A stretch of 64,000 bases of DNA from HGM04593 sp045646965 (GCA_045646965.1 JAZRLR010000006.1:4385-68384); one strand, 5' to 3'; shown: positions 52,735 through 61,770, counted from the first letter of the stretch. A program made the numbers and translations. Notes: generated by a model not told the origin, from the letters alone.

Positions 52735-53982
52735 ATGAAAAACAGATATAAACACAGCAGCTTGCGCTTGGTAGGGCTGTTGCTTTCGCTCTTGTTTTGC
52801 TCGCTTATAACCTCTTGTGCCGACGACGACGGCGGAGAGGAGAATCTCGGCTTACCGCAGGTTTATATAAACACACCCGACGCGACTCCCATCACAAGCA
52901 AGGTCGATTGGGTGAAGGGCGGCACCTTGCGCATCCTCGACTCACGAGGCAAAGAGGTGCTTCACACAGCCTCCGACTTTAGGGGGCGCGGCAATACAAC
53001 GTGGTACAATATGCCCAAGAAACCCTACGCCATAAAGCTCGCTTCGCGTGCAAAGGTTTTGGGTATGCCTGCCCACAAACGCTGGGTTCTGCTTGCCAAT
53101 TGGATGGACAGGACCCTTATGCGCAACGCAGTCTCTTTTGAGGTGGCCCGTCGCTGTATGAGCTACACGCCGCGCGGCAAGTTTGTCGAGCTATATGTAA
53201 ACGATGTGCACCAAGGCAATTATTACCTGTGTGAGCACGTAAAGATAGACCGCTACAGGGTAGACATCGACGAGATAGAAGAGGATACCCCACTGCAGGA
53301 TATCACAGGTGGTTATATCCTTGAGTTTGACAAATTTGCCAACTCCGAGCCCGTCTATTTCTACACAAGCATAAATAACTATGCGGTGGCTATAAAGGAG
53401 CCTGACGAAGATATTATAATTGACTCGCAGCACCCGGCCTTCAGCTACATAAAAGGGTATGTCGATAACCTTGAGGCGCTCTTTGAGAGCGACGACTATG
53501 CGGCGGTGTGCAATCTCATCGACATAGAATCCTTTATAGACTCCTGGCTTGTGTATAACCTGACGGGCAACCAGGAACCGGCGCACCCGAAGAGCTTCTT
53601 TATGCACAAGAAACGCAACGGCAAGCTCTATGCAGGGCCTGTGTGGGACTTCGATTGGGGTACCTTTGTTCCGGGCCTGAAGGGTGCCATTCTGCAAAAT
53701 GCCTTTTATTACCGCTATCTCTTTGCAAATGTCGAGTTTAAACAGGAGGTGAAAAAGAGATGGGAAAAACTGAAGCCAGCCTTTGAGGAGGTGCCCTATT
53801 TTATAGACGAGACCGCCTTATATATAGCCGAGTCCAACGCAATAAACAGCGTTATGTGGCCCATCTCCCTGACGGTAAACGGCGACGAGGAGATGACTTT
53901 TGAAGAGGCTGTTGCCCGTATGTATGCCGCCTATATGGAACGTATAGATGAACTCGACCGAGTTATAATGGGCTCCTTTTGA
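52735..53982 (+). CDS. CotH-kinase family lipoprotein
   Basis: This 415-aa protein has a lipoprotein signal (SLITSC, Cys28) and a CotH-like kinase fold. The family, first known from Bacillus spore-coat protein CotH, is an atypical protein kinase group found on the surface of many bacteria. Visible elements are RGRGNTTW (83-90), which forms the nucleotide-binding region, LCEHVKIDRY (165-174), and the metal-binding WDFDWG (304-309). Bacteroidota members are abundant but mostly uncharacterised, and the substrate here is unknown. It lies between a weak ddh hairpin and a very strong terminator, so it may be read through from ddh; no good promoter was seen. Confidence 0.87.
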   Translation: MKNRYKHSSLRLVGLLLSLLFCSLITSCADDDGGEENLGLPQVYINTPDATPITSKVDWVKGGTLRILDSRGKEVLHTASDFRGRGNTTWYNMPKKPYAIKLASRAKVLGMPAHKRWVLLANWMDRTLMRNAVSFEVARRCMSYTPRGKFVELYVNDVHQGNYYLCEHVKIDRYRVDIDEIEEDTPLQDITGGYILEFDKFANSEPVYFYTSINNYAVAIKEPDEDIIIDSQHPAFSYIKGYVDNLEALFESDDYAAVCNLIDIESFIDSWLVYNLTGNQEPAHPKSFFMHKKRNGKLYAGPVWDFDWGTFVPGLKGAILQNAFYYRYLFANVEFKQEVKKRWEKLKPAFEEVPYFIDETALYIAESNAINSVMWPISLTVNGDEEMTFEEAVARMYAAYMERIDELDRVIMGSF

Positions 53983-54000
53983 TTTTTAACCGATATACAG

Positions 54001-54041
54001 CTTTGCTACCTGCAGAATCCTGCAGGTAGCAAAGTTTTTTT
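54001..54041 (+). terminator. Strong terminator of the CotH-like gene
   Basis: A perfect 14-bp stem (54001-54014 / 54021-54034) with a 6-base loop, then seven T residues. Confidence 0.95.
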
Positions 54042-54088
54042 GTAGGTGCTGTTTGCGAGGGTGTAACGACATATTTAGGGCTACAATC

Positions 54089-54119
54089 TTGCGTTTTTTG
54101 CATATTATTTATATTTTTG
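54089..54119 (+). promoter_or_regulatory. Promoter of the GNAT-parE-coaD-ctp operon
   Basis: TTG (54089-54091), 20 bases, then TATTTTTG (54112-54119); the first ATG is 52 bases downstream. Confidence 0.65.
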
Positions 54120-54171
54120 TGAGATTGCAAACAAAAGAGTATATTTACGCATCTTTTCACCTATATCGCAA

Positions 54172-55302
54172 ATGTCAGTAGAAATAAAAAAAGTGGATTC
54201 GGAGAGCTTGCTCAAGCAATTTGTGCGTTACAACTACACCTTGTACAAGGATTGTCCCTATGCGGTGCCCGAGCTCTACGAGGATACTCTCGCCACGTTG
54301 CGCAAGAAAAGCAACGCCGCATTTGAGTTTTGCGATGCCGACTATTTCCTAGCCTTTCGCGACGGCAAGATTGTGGGGCGTGTAGCTGCAATTATAAACC
54401 ACAAGGCCAACGAGCTTTGGGGCAAGAAGGCGGCCCGCTTCGGCTGGATTGATTTCGTGGACGATGCCGAGGTCTCTTCTGCGCTTATGAACGCCGTGGA
54501 GGAGTGGGCTCGCGAGAGAGGAATGACAGAACTGCACGGCCCTCTCGGCTTCACCGACTTCGATCCCGAGGGTATGCTTGTCGAGGGCTTCGACCGTCTG
54601 GGTACTATGGCCACAATATACAACTACCCCTACTATCCCCGCCACATTGAGCGTTTGGGCTTTGAGAAGGATGTCGATTGGGTGGAATACCTCATAAAAG
54701 TGCCCGAAAAGAACTGGGAAAAGGCCGAGCGACTCTCGGCTGTCGTGGCGCGTAAATATAAGTTGCGTGTGGTGCAGTGCGGCTCAACCCGTGAACTTGC
54801 CCGCAGATATGGCAAGGCGCTCTTTGAGCTTGTGAACGAGTGCTACGCTCCGTTATATGGCTTTTCGCCGTTGAGCGAGAAGCAGATTGCACAGTTTATA
54901 AAACAGTATCTGCCTGTGATAGACCTGCGTCTGGCCTCTGCCGTGGTGGACGAGAATGACAACCTTGTGGCGATAGGTGTGAGCCTTGTATCGCTCTCCG
55001 AGGCGTTGCAAAAGGCCAAGGGCAAGATGTTTCCCTTTGGCTGGTGGCACTTGGCAAAGGCGCTGTTTGTGAAGCGTCCCACACGACTCGATTTTCTGCT
55101 TGTGGCAGTGAAACCCGAGTATCAGAGCAAAGGCGTCATTTCGTTGCTCTTCAACGACCTTATGCCCCGATACATCTCTATGGGATTCAAAGATGTGGAG
55201 ACAAACCCCGAACTTGAGACAAATAACAAGATACAGGCGCAGTGGGAGAGTTTCGAGAGAGAGCAACACAAACGTCGCAGGGCGTTCAAAAAATCAATTT
55301 AA
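54172..55302 (+). CDS. GNAT-family protein (YghO-like), function unknown
   Basis: This 376-aa protein looks like a two-part GNAT-related protein. An N-terminal half carries LAFRDGKIVGRVAAIIN (about 59-75) and ELHGPLGFTDFDPEGMLVEG (about 122-141), which recur in the YghO/DUF group. A second half ends in FLLVAVKPEYQSKGV (about 304-318), which has the Q/R-x-K-G acyl-CoA loop. The family is widespread in Bacteroidota and Proteobacteria but has no settled function. It is first in the operon; parE begins 5 bases after its stop. It is probably cytosolic. Confidence 0.82.
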   Translation: MSVEIKKVDSESLLKQFVRYNYTLYKDCPYAVPELYEDTLATLRKKSNAAFEFCDADYFLAFRDGKIVGRVAAIINHKANELWGKKAARFGWIDFVDDAEVSSALMNAVEEWARERGMTELHGPLGFTDFDPEGMLVEGFDRLGTMATIYNYPYYPRHIERLGFEKDVDWVEYLIKVPEKNWEKAERLSAVVARKYKLRVVQCGSTRELARRYGKALFELVNECYAPLYGFSPLSEKQIAQFIKQYLPVIDLRLASAVVDENDNLVAIGVSLVSLSEALQKAKGKMFPFGWWHLAKALFVKRPTRLDFLLVAVKPEYQSKGVISLLFNDLMPRYISMGFKDVETNPELETNNKIQAQWESFEREQHKRRRAFKKSI

Positions 55303-55307
55303 GAGTT

Positions 55308-57263
55308 ATGAGTGAGGAAAAAGACCTTATTTTCGATAATGCGGCTCCTGTGGAGCAGGTAGAATATAACGAAGAAAATATTCGACATCTCGATGATATG
55401 GAGCACATACGCACCCGCCCCGGTATGTATATCGGTAAGTTGGGCGACGGCTCGCAGAGCGACGACGGTATCTATGTGCTTCTCAAGGAGGTGATGGACA
55501 ACAGTATCGACGAGTTCAAGATGGGTGGCGGCAAGCGCATCGAGATTGACATCGACGAGAACCGCTCTGTGGTGGTGCGCGACTATGGTCGAGGCATACC
55601 GCAGGGAAAGATGATTGAGGCGGTGAGCAAGCTCAATACCGGTGGAAAGTATGATAACAAGGCTTTCAAGAAATCGGTAGGTCTCAACGGTGTGGGCCTA
55701 AAGGCCGTGAATGCGTTGAGCTCGCGTTTCGAGGTGCGCAGTTACCGCGACGGAGTGGTGCGTACAGCCTCGTTTGAGGGAGGTATCCTTGTGAGCGACA
55801 CCACCGAAAAAACAGCCGACGAAACAGGCACATACATCTCCTTCACTCCCGACTCTACACTCTTTCGCAACTACGAGTTTCGCCCGGCGTTCATTGAGAC
55901 GCTGCTGCGCAACTACACCTATCTTAACACAGGTCTTGCCATAATGTTCAACGGCAAGCGCATTTTGTCGCGCAACGGTCTCGCCGACCTCCTTTCCGAC
56001 AATATGACAGCCGAGAGCCTCTATCCCATCATACACCTCAAGGGCGAGGATATAGAGATAGCCTTCACCCACGCGCAGCAGTATGGCGAGGAGTATTACT
56101 CTTTTGTGAACGGACAGCACACCTCGCAAGGCGGTACACACCAGAGCGCCTTCAAGGAGATGGTGGCGTCTACCATACACGACTTCTTCTCGGCCAAGAA
56201 CTTTGAGTATTGCGACATACGCAACGGAATTGTGGCGGCCATAGCCGTGAATATTCAGGAACCTGTGTTCGAGAGCCAGACAAAGGTGCGCCTCGGCTCC
56301 ACAACCATAGCACCCGAAGAGGGTAGTATGAGCGTGAAGAAATTCATTGGAGATTTTGTGAAGGAGGAGCTCGATAACTTCCTGCACAAGAACCCCGACA
56401 TCAGCGATGTGATGCTTGTGAAGATACAGGCCTCCGAGAAGGAGCGCAAGGAACTTGCAGGTCTCACAAAACAGGTGCGCGAGAAGGCAAAGAAGGTGAA
56501 TATCCACAACCGCAAGCTGCGCGATTGCCGCATACACTACAACGACAGCAAAGGCGACCGCATAGACGAGAGCTGCATCTTCATTACCGAGGGAGACTCT
56601 GCGAGCGGCTCCATCACAAAGAGCCGCGACGCCAATACCCAAGCGGTCTTCAGCCTTCGCGGAAAGCCGCTCAACTGCTTCGGCTTGAGCCGTGCGGTAG
56701 TCTATCAGAACGAAGAGTTCAACCTGCTGCAGGCGGCACTTAACATTGAGGACGGCCTCGAGGGGCTTCGCTATAACAAAGTAATTGTGGCAACCGATGC
56801 CGATGTCGATGGTATGCACATCCGCCTTTTGATGATAAGTTTCTTTCTGCAATTCTTCCCCGAGCTCATCAAGAAGGGGCACGTTTACATATTGCAGACA
56901 CCGCTATTTCGCGTGCGTAACAAGCGCAAGCAGCCACGCGGAAAAAAGTCGGGCGACGAGAAAGGGGGCTCAAAAGGCGATTTCGAAACAATTTACTGCT
57001 ATTCCGAGGAAGAGCGCATAGCTGCCATAGAGAAGCTCTCGCCCAACCCCGAGATTACACGATTTAAGGGACTTGGTGAGATTTCTCCCGACGAGTTCCG
57101 CAATTTCATCGGTGCCGATATGCGCCTGGAGCGCGTTACAATGCACAAAGATGATAAAGTGGAAGAACTGCTCTGTTACTATATGGGTAAAAACACAATG
57201 GAGAGACAGAATTTTATTATTGACAACCTCGTTGTAGAGGAAGATAAGACAAATGAAATTTAA
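55308..57263 (+). CDS. parE: DNA topoisomerase IV subunit B
   Basis: This 651-aa ATPase subunit works with ParC to unlink replicated chromosomes. The GHKL ATP site shows EVMDNSIDEF (Glu/Asn pair), DYGRGIP and GLNGVGLKAVNALS. The transducer has QTKVRLGS, and the TOPRIM domain has EGDSASGSITKSRD and TDADVDGMHIR. The form EGDSASGSITKSR together with the short length favours ParE over GyrB. parC is not adjacent in this window. The ATG at 55308 follows the GNAT stop by 5 bases, so translation is likely coupled. coaD follows 6 bases after the stop. Confidence 0.93.
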   Translation: MSEEKDLIFDNAAPVEQVEYNEENIRHLDDMEHIRTRPGMYIGKLGDGSQSDDGIYVLLKEVMDNSIDEFKMGGGKRIEIDIDENRSVVVRDYGRGIPQGKMIEAVSKLNTGGKYDNKAFKKSVGLNGVGLKAVNALSSRFEVRSYRDGVVRTASFEGGILVSDTTEKTADETGTYISFTPDSTLFRNYEFRPAFIETLLRNYTYLNTGLAIMFNGKRILSRNGLADLLSDNMTAESLYPIIHLKGEDIEIAFTHAQQYGEEYYSFVNGQHTSQGGTHQSAFKEMVASTIHDFFSAKNFEYCDIRNGIVAAIAVNIQEPVFESQTKVRLGSTTIAPEEGSMSVKKFIGDFVKEELDNFLHKNPDISDVMLVKIQASEKERKELAGLTKQVREKAKKVNIHNRKLRDCRIHYNDSKGDRIDESCIFITEGDSASGSITKSRDANTQAVFSLRGKPLNCFGLSRAVVYQNEEFNLLQAALNIEDGLEGLRYNKVIVATDADVDGMHIRLLMISFFLQFFPELIKKGHVYILQTPLFRVRNKRKQPRGKKSGDEKGGSKGDFETIYCYSEEERIAAIEKLSPNPEITRFKGLGEISPDEFRNFIGADMRLERVTMHKDDKVEELLCYYMGKNTMERQNFIIDNLVVEEDKTNEI

Positions 57264-57269
57264 GCAGTT

Positions 57270-57707
57270 ATGAAAACAGTTGTTTTTGCGGGTACATTTG
57301 CCCCTTACACCCGTGGACACCACGCCATTGTGGAACGCGCCCTTTCGATGTTCGACAAAGTGGTTGTCGCAATAGGAAACAATGTGGAGAAAGCTATGAT
57401 GCTCACACCCGAGCAGCGCAAGGCCTTCATTGAGAGCGTGTATGTCGATGAACCCCGTGTGGAGGTTGCCGTTTACGACGGTCTCACGGTGGACTTTGCC
57501 CGTTCAATAGGTGCTACGGCTCTTTTGCGCGGTGTGCGCAGCGTTAAGGACTTTGAATATGAACGCGACCTTGCCGACGTGAATATGCGCATCGGCGGCA
57601 TAGAAACGGTTATCCTCATAAGCTCGCCCGAATATGCCGTTGTGAGCAGTAGTCTTGTGCGCGAGCTCATTTCACACGGCAAGGATGTATCGGAATTCCT
57701 ACCCTAA
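57270..57707 (+). CDS. coaD: Pantetheine-phosphate adenylyltransferase
   Basis: This 145-aa enzyme transfers AMP from ATP to 4'-phosphopantetheine in coenzyme A synthesis. The nucleotidyltransferase motif TxGH is TRGH (14-17), the substrate loop RGVRSVKDFEYE (about 91-102) and the C-terminal VSSSLVREL (about 128-136) are present. The usual GTFDP start reads GTFAP here, a change outside the catalytic residues. It sits between parE and the protease gene in one operon. Confidence 0.94.
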   Translation: MKTVVFAGTFAPYTRGHHAIVERALSMFDKVVVAIGNNVEKAMMLTPEQRKAFIESVYVDEPRVEVAVYDGLTVDFARSIGATALLRGVRSVKDFEYERDLADVNMRIGGIETVILISSPEYAVVSSSLVRELISHGKDVSEFLP

Positions 57708-57722
57708 TTTTAAAATTAAAAA

Positions 57723-59309
57723 ATGAAAAGACTTTTACTGCTATCGTTAATTTCGATTTTACTCTCGGGCGTGTCGGCACAGAACCAGATGCCCGCGTCT
57801 CTTTATAAGTTGCTCACAGCAGGCAATGTGATAAATCGCTGCTATGTGGACAGTGTCGATGAAGCAAAGGTTGTGGAAGAGGGCGTGAAGGCGATGCTCA
57901 AACAGCTCGACCCCCACTCGACCTACACCGACCCGCAGGAGACCAAAACCCTTCTCGAGGAGATGGAGGGCAGCTTCGGCGGCATAGGTATACAGTTCAA
58001 TGTGCTCGACGACTCGCTCTATGTTATACGCGTCACAAAAGACGGCCCCTCGGAGCGTGCAGGCTTGCAGGCGGGCGACAGAATAGTCACTGTGAACGAC
58101 ACCCTCATTTCGGGCGTTAAGATGGAGCGCTCCGATATTATGAATCGTCTGCGTGGCCGTGAGGGAACCTCTGTCGTTGTGGGCGTGAAACGTGCCGGCG
58201 AGGCCGAGCTCCTGAAGTTCAATCTTGTGCGTTCACAGATATCTACGGCAACCGTCGATGTGGCCTATATGGTCGATAAGCAGGTGGGCTACATAAGAAT
58301 TACCTCTTTCGGCGCAAAAACCTACAAGGAATTTGTCACAAAGCTCGACTCTCTGAAGTCGTGCGGTATGAAGCACCTTATGCTCGACCTGCAGGGCAAC
58401 GGCGGCGGATATTTGTCGGCAGCCGTGGACATAGCAAACGAGTTTCTCGAGGAGTCGAACCTCGTCGTTTACACCGAGGGACGCATCTCGCCCCGCTACG
58501 ATTACAAGTCAAAGGGCGGCGGTCGTTTCACAAAGGGCAACCTCGTGGTGCTTGTGGACGAGACATCGGCCTCGGCCTCGGAGATTCTCGCAGGTGCACT
58601 TCAAGACTGGGACCGCGGTGTGATTGTGGGGCGTCGCACCTTCGGCAAAGGCCTTGTGCAGCGTCCTTTCCCTCTGCCCGACAACTCAATGATACGCCTC
58701 ACCATAGCGCGTTACTACACTCCCACAGGCCGCAGCATACAAAAGCCTTATGGTGACTCTATAAACTATCAGGACGACCTTATGAACCGCTACAACAGCG
58801 GTGAGCTCACCAATGCCGACAGCATACACTTCCCCGATTCTCTCAAGTTTCACACAAAGCGTCTGGGACGCGTCGTTTACGGTGGCGGAGGTATTATGCC
58901 CGACTACTTTGTACCGCTCGATACGATGCGTTACACAGCGTTCCATCGCGAGCTTGCGCGCAAGGGTTCTATTGTGCTTGCCGCGCTGCGTTACGTCGAT
59001 GCACACCGCAAGTCTCTGCTTGCCGACTATCCCTCGATACAGGAGTTCGATAAGAATTTCGTGGCCGATGAGGCTGTTATGAAGGTGCTGCATCTGCAGG
59101 CCGAGCTCGACAGCGTGAAGATACCCGAGGCCGAGGAATTTGAGAAGTCCTTGCCCGAGATTACACGCCAGCTCAAAGCGCTTGTGGCGCGTGACATTTG
59201 GGACACTACCGAGGCTATGCAGGTGCTCAATCCCGACAACGACTTTTTCAAAAAAGGTTACGCTATAATAAAAGAGCGTAATATGGATAAACTGCTCAAG
59301 AAAAAGTGA
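57723..59309 (+). CDS. ctp: Carboxy-terminal processing protease (S41)
   Basis: This 528-aa periplasmic serine protease has a signal peptide (1-19), an N-terminal helical cap (25-75), a PDZ domain (about 85-170, with GGIGIQF and AGLQAGDRI) and the S41 catalytic domain. The Ser/Lys dyad is in ETSASASEI (280-288) and FGKG (Lys309). Such enzymes trim C-termini and degrade envelope proteins, often hydrolases or lipoproteins. A C-terminal helical extension of about 130 residues is usual in Bacteroidota. It closes the operon. Confidence 0.94.
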   Translation: MKRLLLLSLISILLSGVSAQNQMPASLYKLLTAGNVINRCYVDSVDEAKVVEEGVKAMLKQLDPHSTYTDPQETKTLLEEMEGSFGGIGIQFNVLDDSLYVIRVTKDGPSERAGLQAGDRIVTVNDTLISGVKMERSDIMNRLRGREGTSVVVGVKRAGEAELLKFNLVRSQISTATVDVAYMVDKQVGYIRITSFGAKTYKEFVTKLDSLKSCGMKHLMLDLQGNGGGYLSAAVDIANEFLEESNLVVYTEGRISPRYDYKSKGGGRFTKGNLVVLVDETSASASEILAGALQDWDRGVIVGRRTFGKGLVQRPFPLPDNSMIRLTIARYYTPTGRSIQKPYGDSINYQDDLMNRYNSGELTNADSIHFPDSLKFHTKRLGRVVYGGGGIMPDYFVPLDTMRYTAFHRELARKGSIVLAALRYVDAHRKSLLADYPSIQEFDKNFVADEAVMKVLHLQAELDSVKIPEAEEFEKSLPEITRQLKALVARDIWDTTEAMQVLNPDNDFFKKGYAIIKERNMDKLLKKK

Positions 59310-59322
59310 TAGAAGTTAGACA

Positions 59323-59367
59323 AAAATCAAGCGGCTAGTTCCAAAAAACCAGCCGCTTGATTTTTTT
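59323..59367. terminator. Bidirectional terminator after ctp
   Basis: A 14-bp stem (59323-59336 / 59351-59364) with a 14-base loop, A-rich before and T-rich after; it also covers the end of the convergent methyltransferase gene. Confidence 0.92.
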
Positions 59368-60538
59368 ATTGCGCCTTGCTGCAAAGAATCAGGGCTCTGT
59401 GCTCGTCGGCAAGTGTGGTGGCAAAAATGTATGTGTCGCCGCCGTCGGCAAGTTTAAGTCTCTTGCGCAGCGCCTGCACACTGTCGGGGTAGTTGCGAGT
59501 TGTGATATTAGCCTTCTTCAGCTCCGACACTCTCTTTATATCGCTCTTGGTAAAGCCCAATACCTCGGTCACCTTAAATGTGCGGCCGGGGAAGTTCTCT
59601 ATAAGCTCGTGCGATGTGTAGAGGTGGCTGTTTGGGTGTAGTTTGCGTGTGCCTGTAGCCTGTGCCAGCCTTCTGTAGCAGCCGCCTTTCTGTATTGAGG
59701 CGTTGGGCTCGTATAGGTAAGCGCCTATCTCACTTGTATATACTACTGTGGAGTTCTGCTCTTCGTCGGCGGTGAATGTGAAACACTCTGTGCCGCCTTT
59801 CGTAATGTTTACACAGTGTGTCGCAGGGCTCTCGCGCCTCTCTCTCTCTACAATGAACAGCAGCTCCTTGCACTCATTGTTTACCGCAACGATATGTATC
59901 TCTGTCACGCTTTGCAGCTCATTGCAGGCGGCCGTCACATCGAGCATCGGTGAGCATTTTATCATTATGCGGGGGCACTTCGCGAGTAACGCCTCCTTGA
60001 GTGCGGCCACGTTGGGGGTGCAGTCGGCAAGGGCTACCACTTTGCGGCCGTCGCCGTCGCGTCGTGCGGGGTCTATGAAAATACAATCGCTCTGTGGTAG
60101 TTGTGGCAGAATATCCTCGCTCTCGCCATTTATAATTTCTATATTGCGCAGCCCAAGTGTCGCGAAATTCTTCTGCGCTATGCTGCACAGCAGGCTGTTG
60201 CGTTCTATATATGTGGCGTGTGTGAAATTGCGCGACATATAGCTGCAATCTATGCCAAAACCGCCTGTGAGGTCGGTGAGACGCTCTCCGCAAGCCAGAG
60301 AGGCTTTGTAGAGCGCTGTGGCCTCCGAGGAGCACTGTTCCATAGAGATACGTGGCGGGTATATGACACCCTCGCAGGCTGCCCACTGCGGCAGCTTGTG
60401 CTGCGCCAGTTGCCACCCCTCGATTTGAGTCACGGCCTCACGCATATCCACGTCGGGGTAACGCTTTGCCTGCAGGGCAAGCGTGTGTATATCGTCGCTG
60501 CGGTGGTCGAGTATGAATCTTTTTGTTGTTTCGTTCAC
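59366..60538 (-). CDS. SAM-dependent methyltransferase with THUMP-like domain
   Basis: This 390-aa protein has a class I methyltransferase core. SAM motif I is DLTGGFGIDCSY (about 88-99), motif II is the acidic IERN, and the catalytic-site motif is FIDPARRD (about 153-160), the RNA or protein N-methyltransferase type 'DPPR'. An N-terminal helical segment and a C-terminal THUMP-like region (about 295-390) match a Bacteroidota family without a proven substrate. An RNA target is likely from the THUMP relation, but is inference. It is monocistronic, driven by a promoter that carries copy B of the dispersed repeat. Confidence 0.85.
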   Translation of the reverse strand: MNETTKRFILDHRSDDIHTLALQAKRYPDVDMREAVTQIEGWQLAQHKLPQWAACEGVIYPPRISMEQCSSEATALYKASLACGERLTDLTGGFGIDCSYMSRNFTHATYIERNSLLCSIAQKNFATLGLRNIEIINGESEDILPQLPQSDCIFIDPARRDGDGRKVVALADCTPNVAALKEALLAKCPRIMIKCSPMLDVTAACNELQSVTEIHIVAVNNECKELLFIVERERRESPATHCVNITKGGTECFTFTADEEQNSTVVYTSEIGAYLYEPNASIQKGGCYRRLAQATGTRKLHPNSHLYTSHELIENFPGRTFKVTEVLGFTKSDIKRVSELKKANITTRNYPDSVQALRKRLKLADGGDTYIFATTLADEHRALILCSKAQ

Positions 60539-60557
60539 TTGCGTAGAGTTCTTTTTA

Positions 60558-60618
60558 CAAAGATAGTTACAAGCGAGCGAGAAATATCAAGCTTGCTTGA
60601 ATATTTTTCACCGCGAGC
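60558..60618 (-). repeat. Promoter-linked dispersed repeat, copy B, with -7 box
   Basis: On the minus strand the 48-bp repeat (60571-60618) differs from copy A (31117-31163) at 4 positions. It is followed after 5 bases by TATCTTTG (60558-60565). The TTG inside it is again 22 bases from the -7 box, and the methyltransferase ATG is 19 bases past the box. Just upstream a hairpin with CTATCTT / AAGATAG arms lies at 60624-60651. Confidence 0.75.
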
Positions 60619-60683
60619 GCAGTCTATCTTCGAGCTTTAGCTCAAAGATAGCGATTTTTAAAAATGCAGTGTGTGAAATGAGA

Positions 60684-60709
60684 AGAGCCGCGGAAATTAC
60701 CGAGGCTCT
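60684..60709 (-). terminator. Hairpin after the sorting-domain protein gene
   Basis: A 10-bp stem with one mismatch (agagccgcgg / ccgaggctct) and a 6-base loop lies 12 bases after the stop on the minus strand. The following sequence is only modestly U-rich (CTTCTCATTTC). Confidence 0.6.
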
Positions 60710-60721
60710 CCTTTGGTGAAA

Positions 60722-61492
60722 TTATTTAATGGCTATTTTGCCGTTCTCTAAAACCTTTCCTTTTTTAGTTACTGTAAAATTGTATATACCGCTATGCATA
60801 TCTTCGGTGCTTATTTCCAAGCTTTTAATCTCGGCGGGTATTTGCACCTTTTTTGCCAACTGTCCGCTCATTGCGGTGATTGTAACCTCGCTCTCTCCGC
60901 TTGTCGCACTTTGCAACTGTACCTTTACGCTGCCTTTTGCGGTTTTAATTAAAGAACCTTTGCTTTCTGCTACTTTTTGTATGCTTGTGGTTTGTTTGTC
61001 AATTAAATAACAAAAACTTTCATTTTCATAAATAGATGTTGCTATATAGTTTTTCCCTTTTATGGTAATAATATATTCGATAAATTCACCCTCGGGGAAA
61101 GAGTAAAGGATTGTGCCGTCTTCGGAAAATATTATGTCTCCGTAATTATCATTTTCAATATTCGTGACATATTCAAACTTCTCATCATCATTAAATAATG
61201 TTTGCGAAATAGCTATATTCGCTTCTTCGAAAGTGTCAAAGTTCTTATAGCACCGATAATCATACTCGGATGTCGATGTAAAATTGAAACTTCTTACAAG
61301 GTTGAAGTCGTAATCGTAAATGTCGCAAACGCCGCCTTTTAGATTATAAAATAGCTGCTCGTCGTTAGCTACAATACTTTTTAGCAGCGGCTTTGAATTG
61401 TAGGTCAATGGTAATTGTACCTCGGTGATAGATTGTGCATTGCTTGCAATGGCGCTCATTAAGCACGCGCAAAGTGTAAAAAACTTTCTCAT
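60722..61492 (-). CDS. Secreted protein with type IX-like C-terminal sorting domain
   Basis: This 256-aa protein has a signal peptide (1-19) and a central region (20-180) rich in Tyr, Asn, Asp and Phe that I do not recognise; it may be a beta-propeller fragment (repeats like DEQLFYNL, EFIEYIITIKG). The last 70 residues (about 185-256) look like a Por-secretion sorting domain, with VTITAMSGQLAKKV, a MHSGIYNFTV strand and a final GKIAIK. If so, it crosses the outer membrane through the type IX system and is attached to the surface. Its base composition is more AT-rich than its neighbours. Monocistronic. Confidence 0.75.
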   Translation of the reverse strand: MRKFFTLCACLMSAIASNAQSITEVQLPLTYNSKPLLKSIVANDEQLFYNLKGGVCDIYDYDFNLVRSFNFTSTSEYDYRCYKNFDTFEEANIAISQTLFNDDEKFEYVTNIENDNYGDIIFSEDGTILYSFPEGEFIEYIITIKGKNYIATSIYENESFCYLIDKQTTSIQKVAESKGSLIKTAKGSVKVQLQSATSGESEVTITAMSGQLAKKVQIPAEIKSLEISTEDMHSGIYNFTVTKKGKVLENGKIAIK

Positions 61493-61536
61493 AGTTTTAT
61501 TTTTTTGTTACTGCGTTCCCTCGGTAACTAATGGGT

Positions 61537-61691
61537 AAAAAAGAAGCGTGGAACTGCAATGCCACGTCTTAAGTTGAGGTCCTGAGAAAACCTTTAGCAC
61601 GATATGGGGATAGCAGCCCACGCCGTATGGCGTGAGAACCACTATGCTTTCCCTTGTGCTAAATTCGAAATTTCTCAGGTTTCAACTTAAC
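61537..61691 (-). ncRNA. Structured small RNA with own terminator (6S-like candidate)
   Basis: On the minus strand five nested helices form one interrupted rod: 61682-61690 with 61569-61577 (9 bp), 61671-61679 with 61581-61589 (9 bp), 61656-61663 with 61593-61600 (8 bp), a 4+4 bp helix around 61645-61653 with 61607-61615, and an apical hairpin CACGCC/GGCGTG (61619-61634). A terminator hairpin CGTGG/CCACG (61547-61566) and CTTCTTTTTT follow at once, which fixes the strand. A TATCTTTG box lies upstream at 61731-61738. A closed rod with internal bubbles is the plan of 6S RNA, which binds RNA polymerase, but I could not match conserved bases. A leader of the gene starting at 61492 is the alternative. 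Confidence 0.6.
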
Positions 61692-61730
61692 AAGATAAGC
61701 ATAACGCTTCTACAAATATTTTATCTATGA

Positions 61731-61738
61731 CAAAGATA
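61731..61738 (-). promoter_or_regulatory. -7 box for the small RNA
   Basis: TATCTTTG on the minus strand, between the pckA terminator and the RNA. The -33 spacing is poor, and a weaker TATCTTG lies at 61691-61697. Confidence 0.45.
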
Positions 61739-61770
61739 ATCTTTTTTTTAGAAACAATTATAAATGTATA

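Noticed and set aside
61569..61690. The structured RNA read on the plus strand
   Set aside because: The helices fold almost equally well on either strand, but the U-run of the terminator and the -7 box are on the minus strand.
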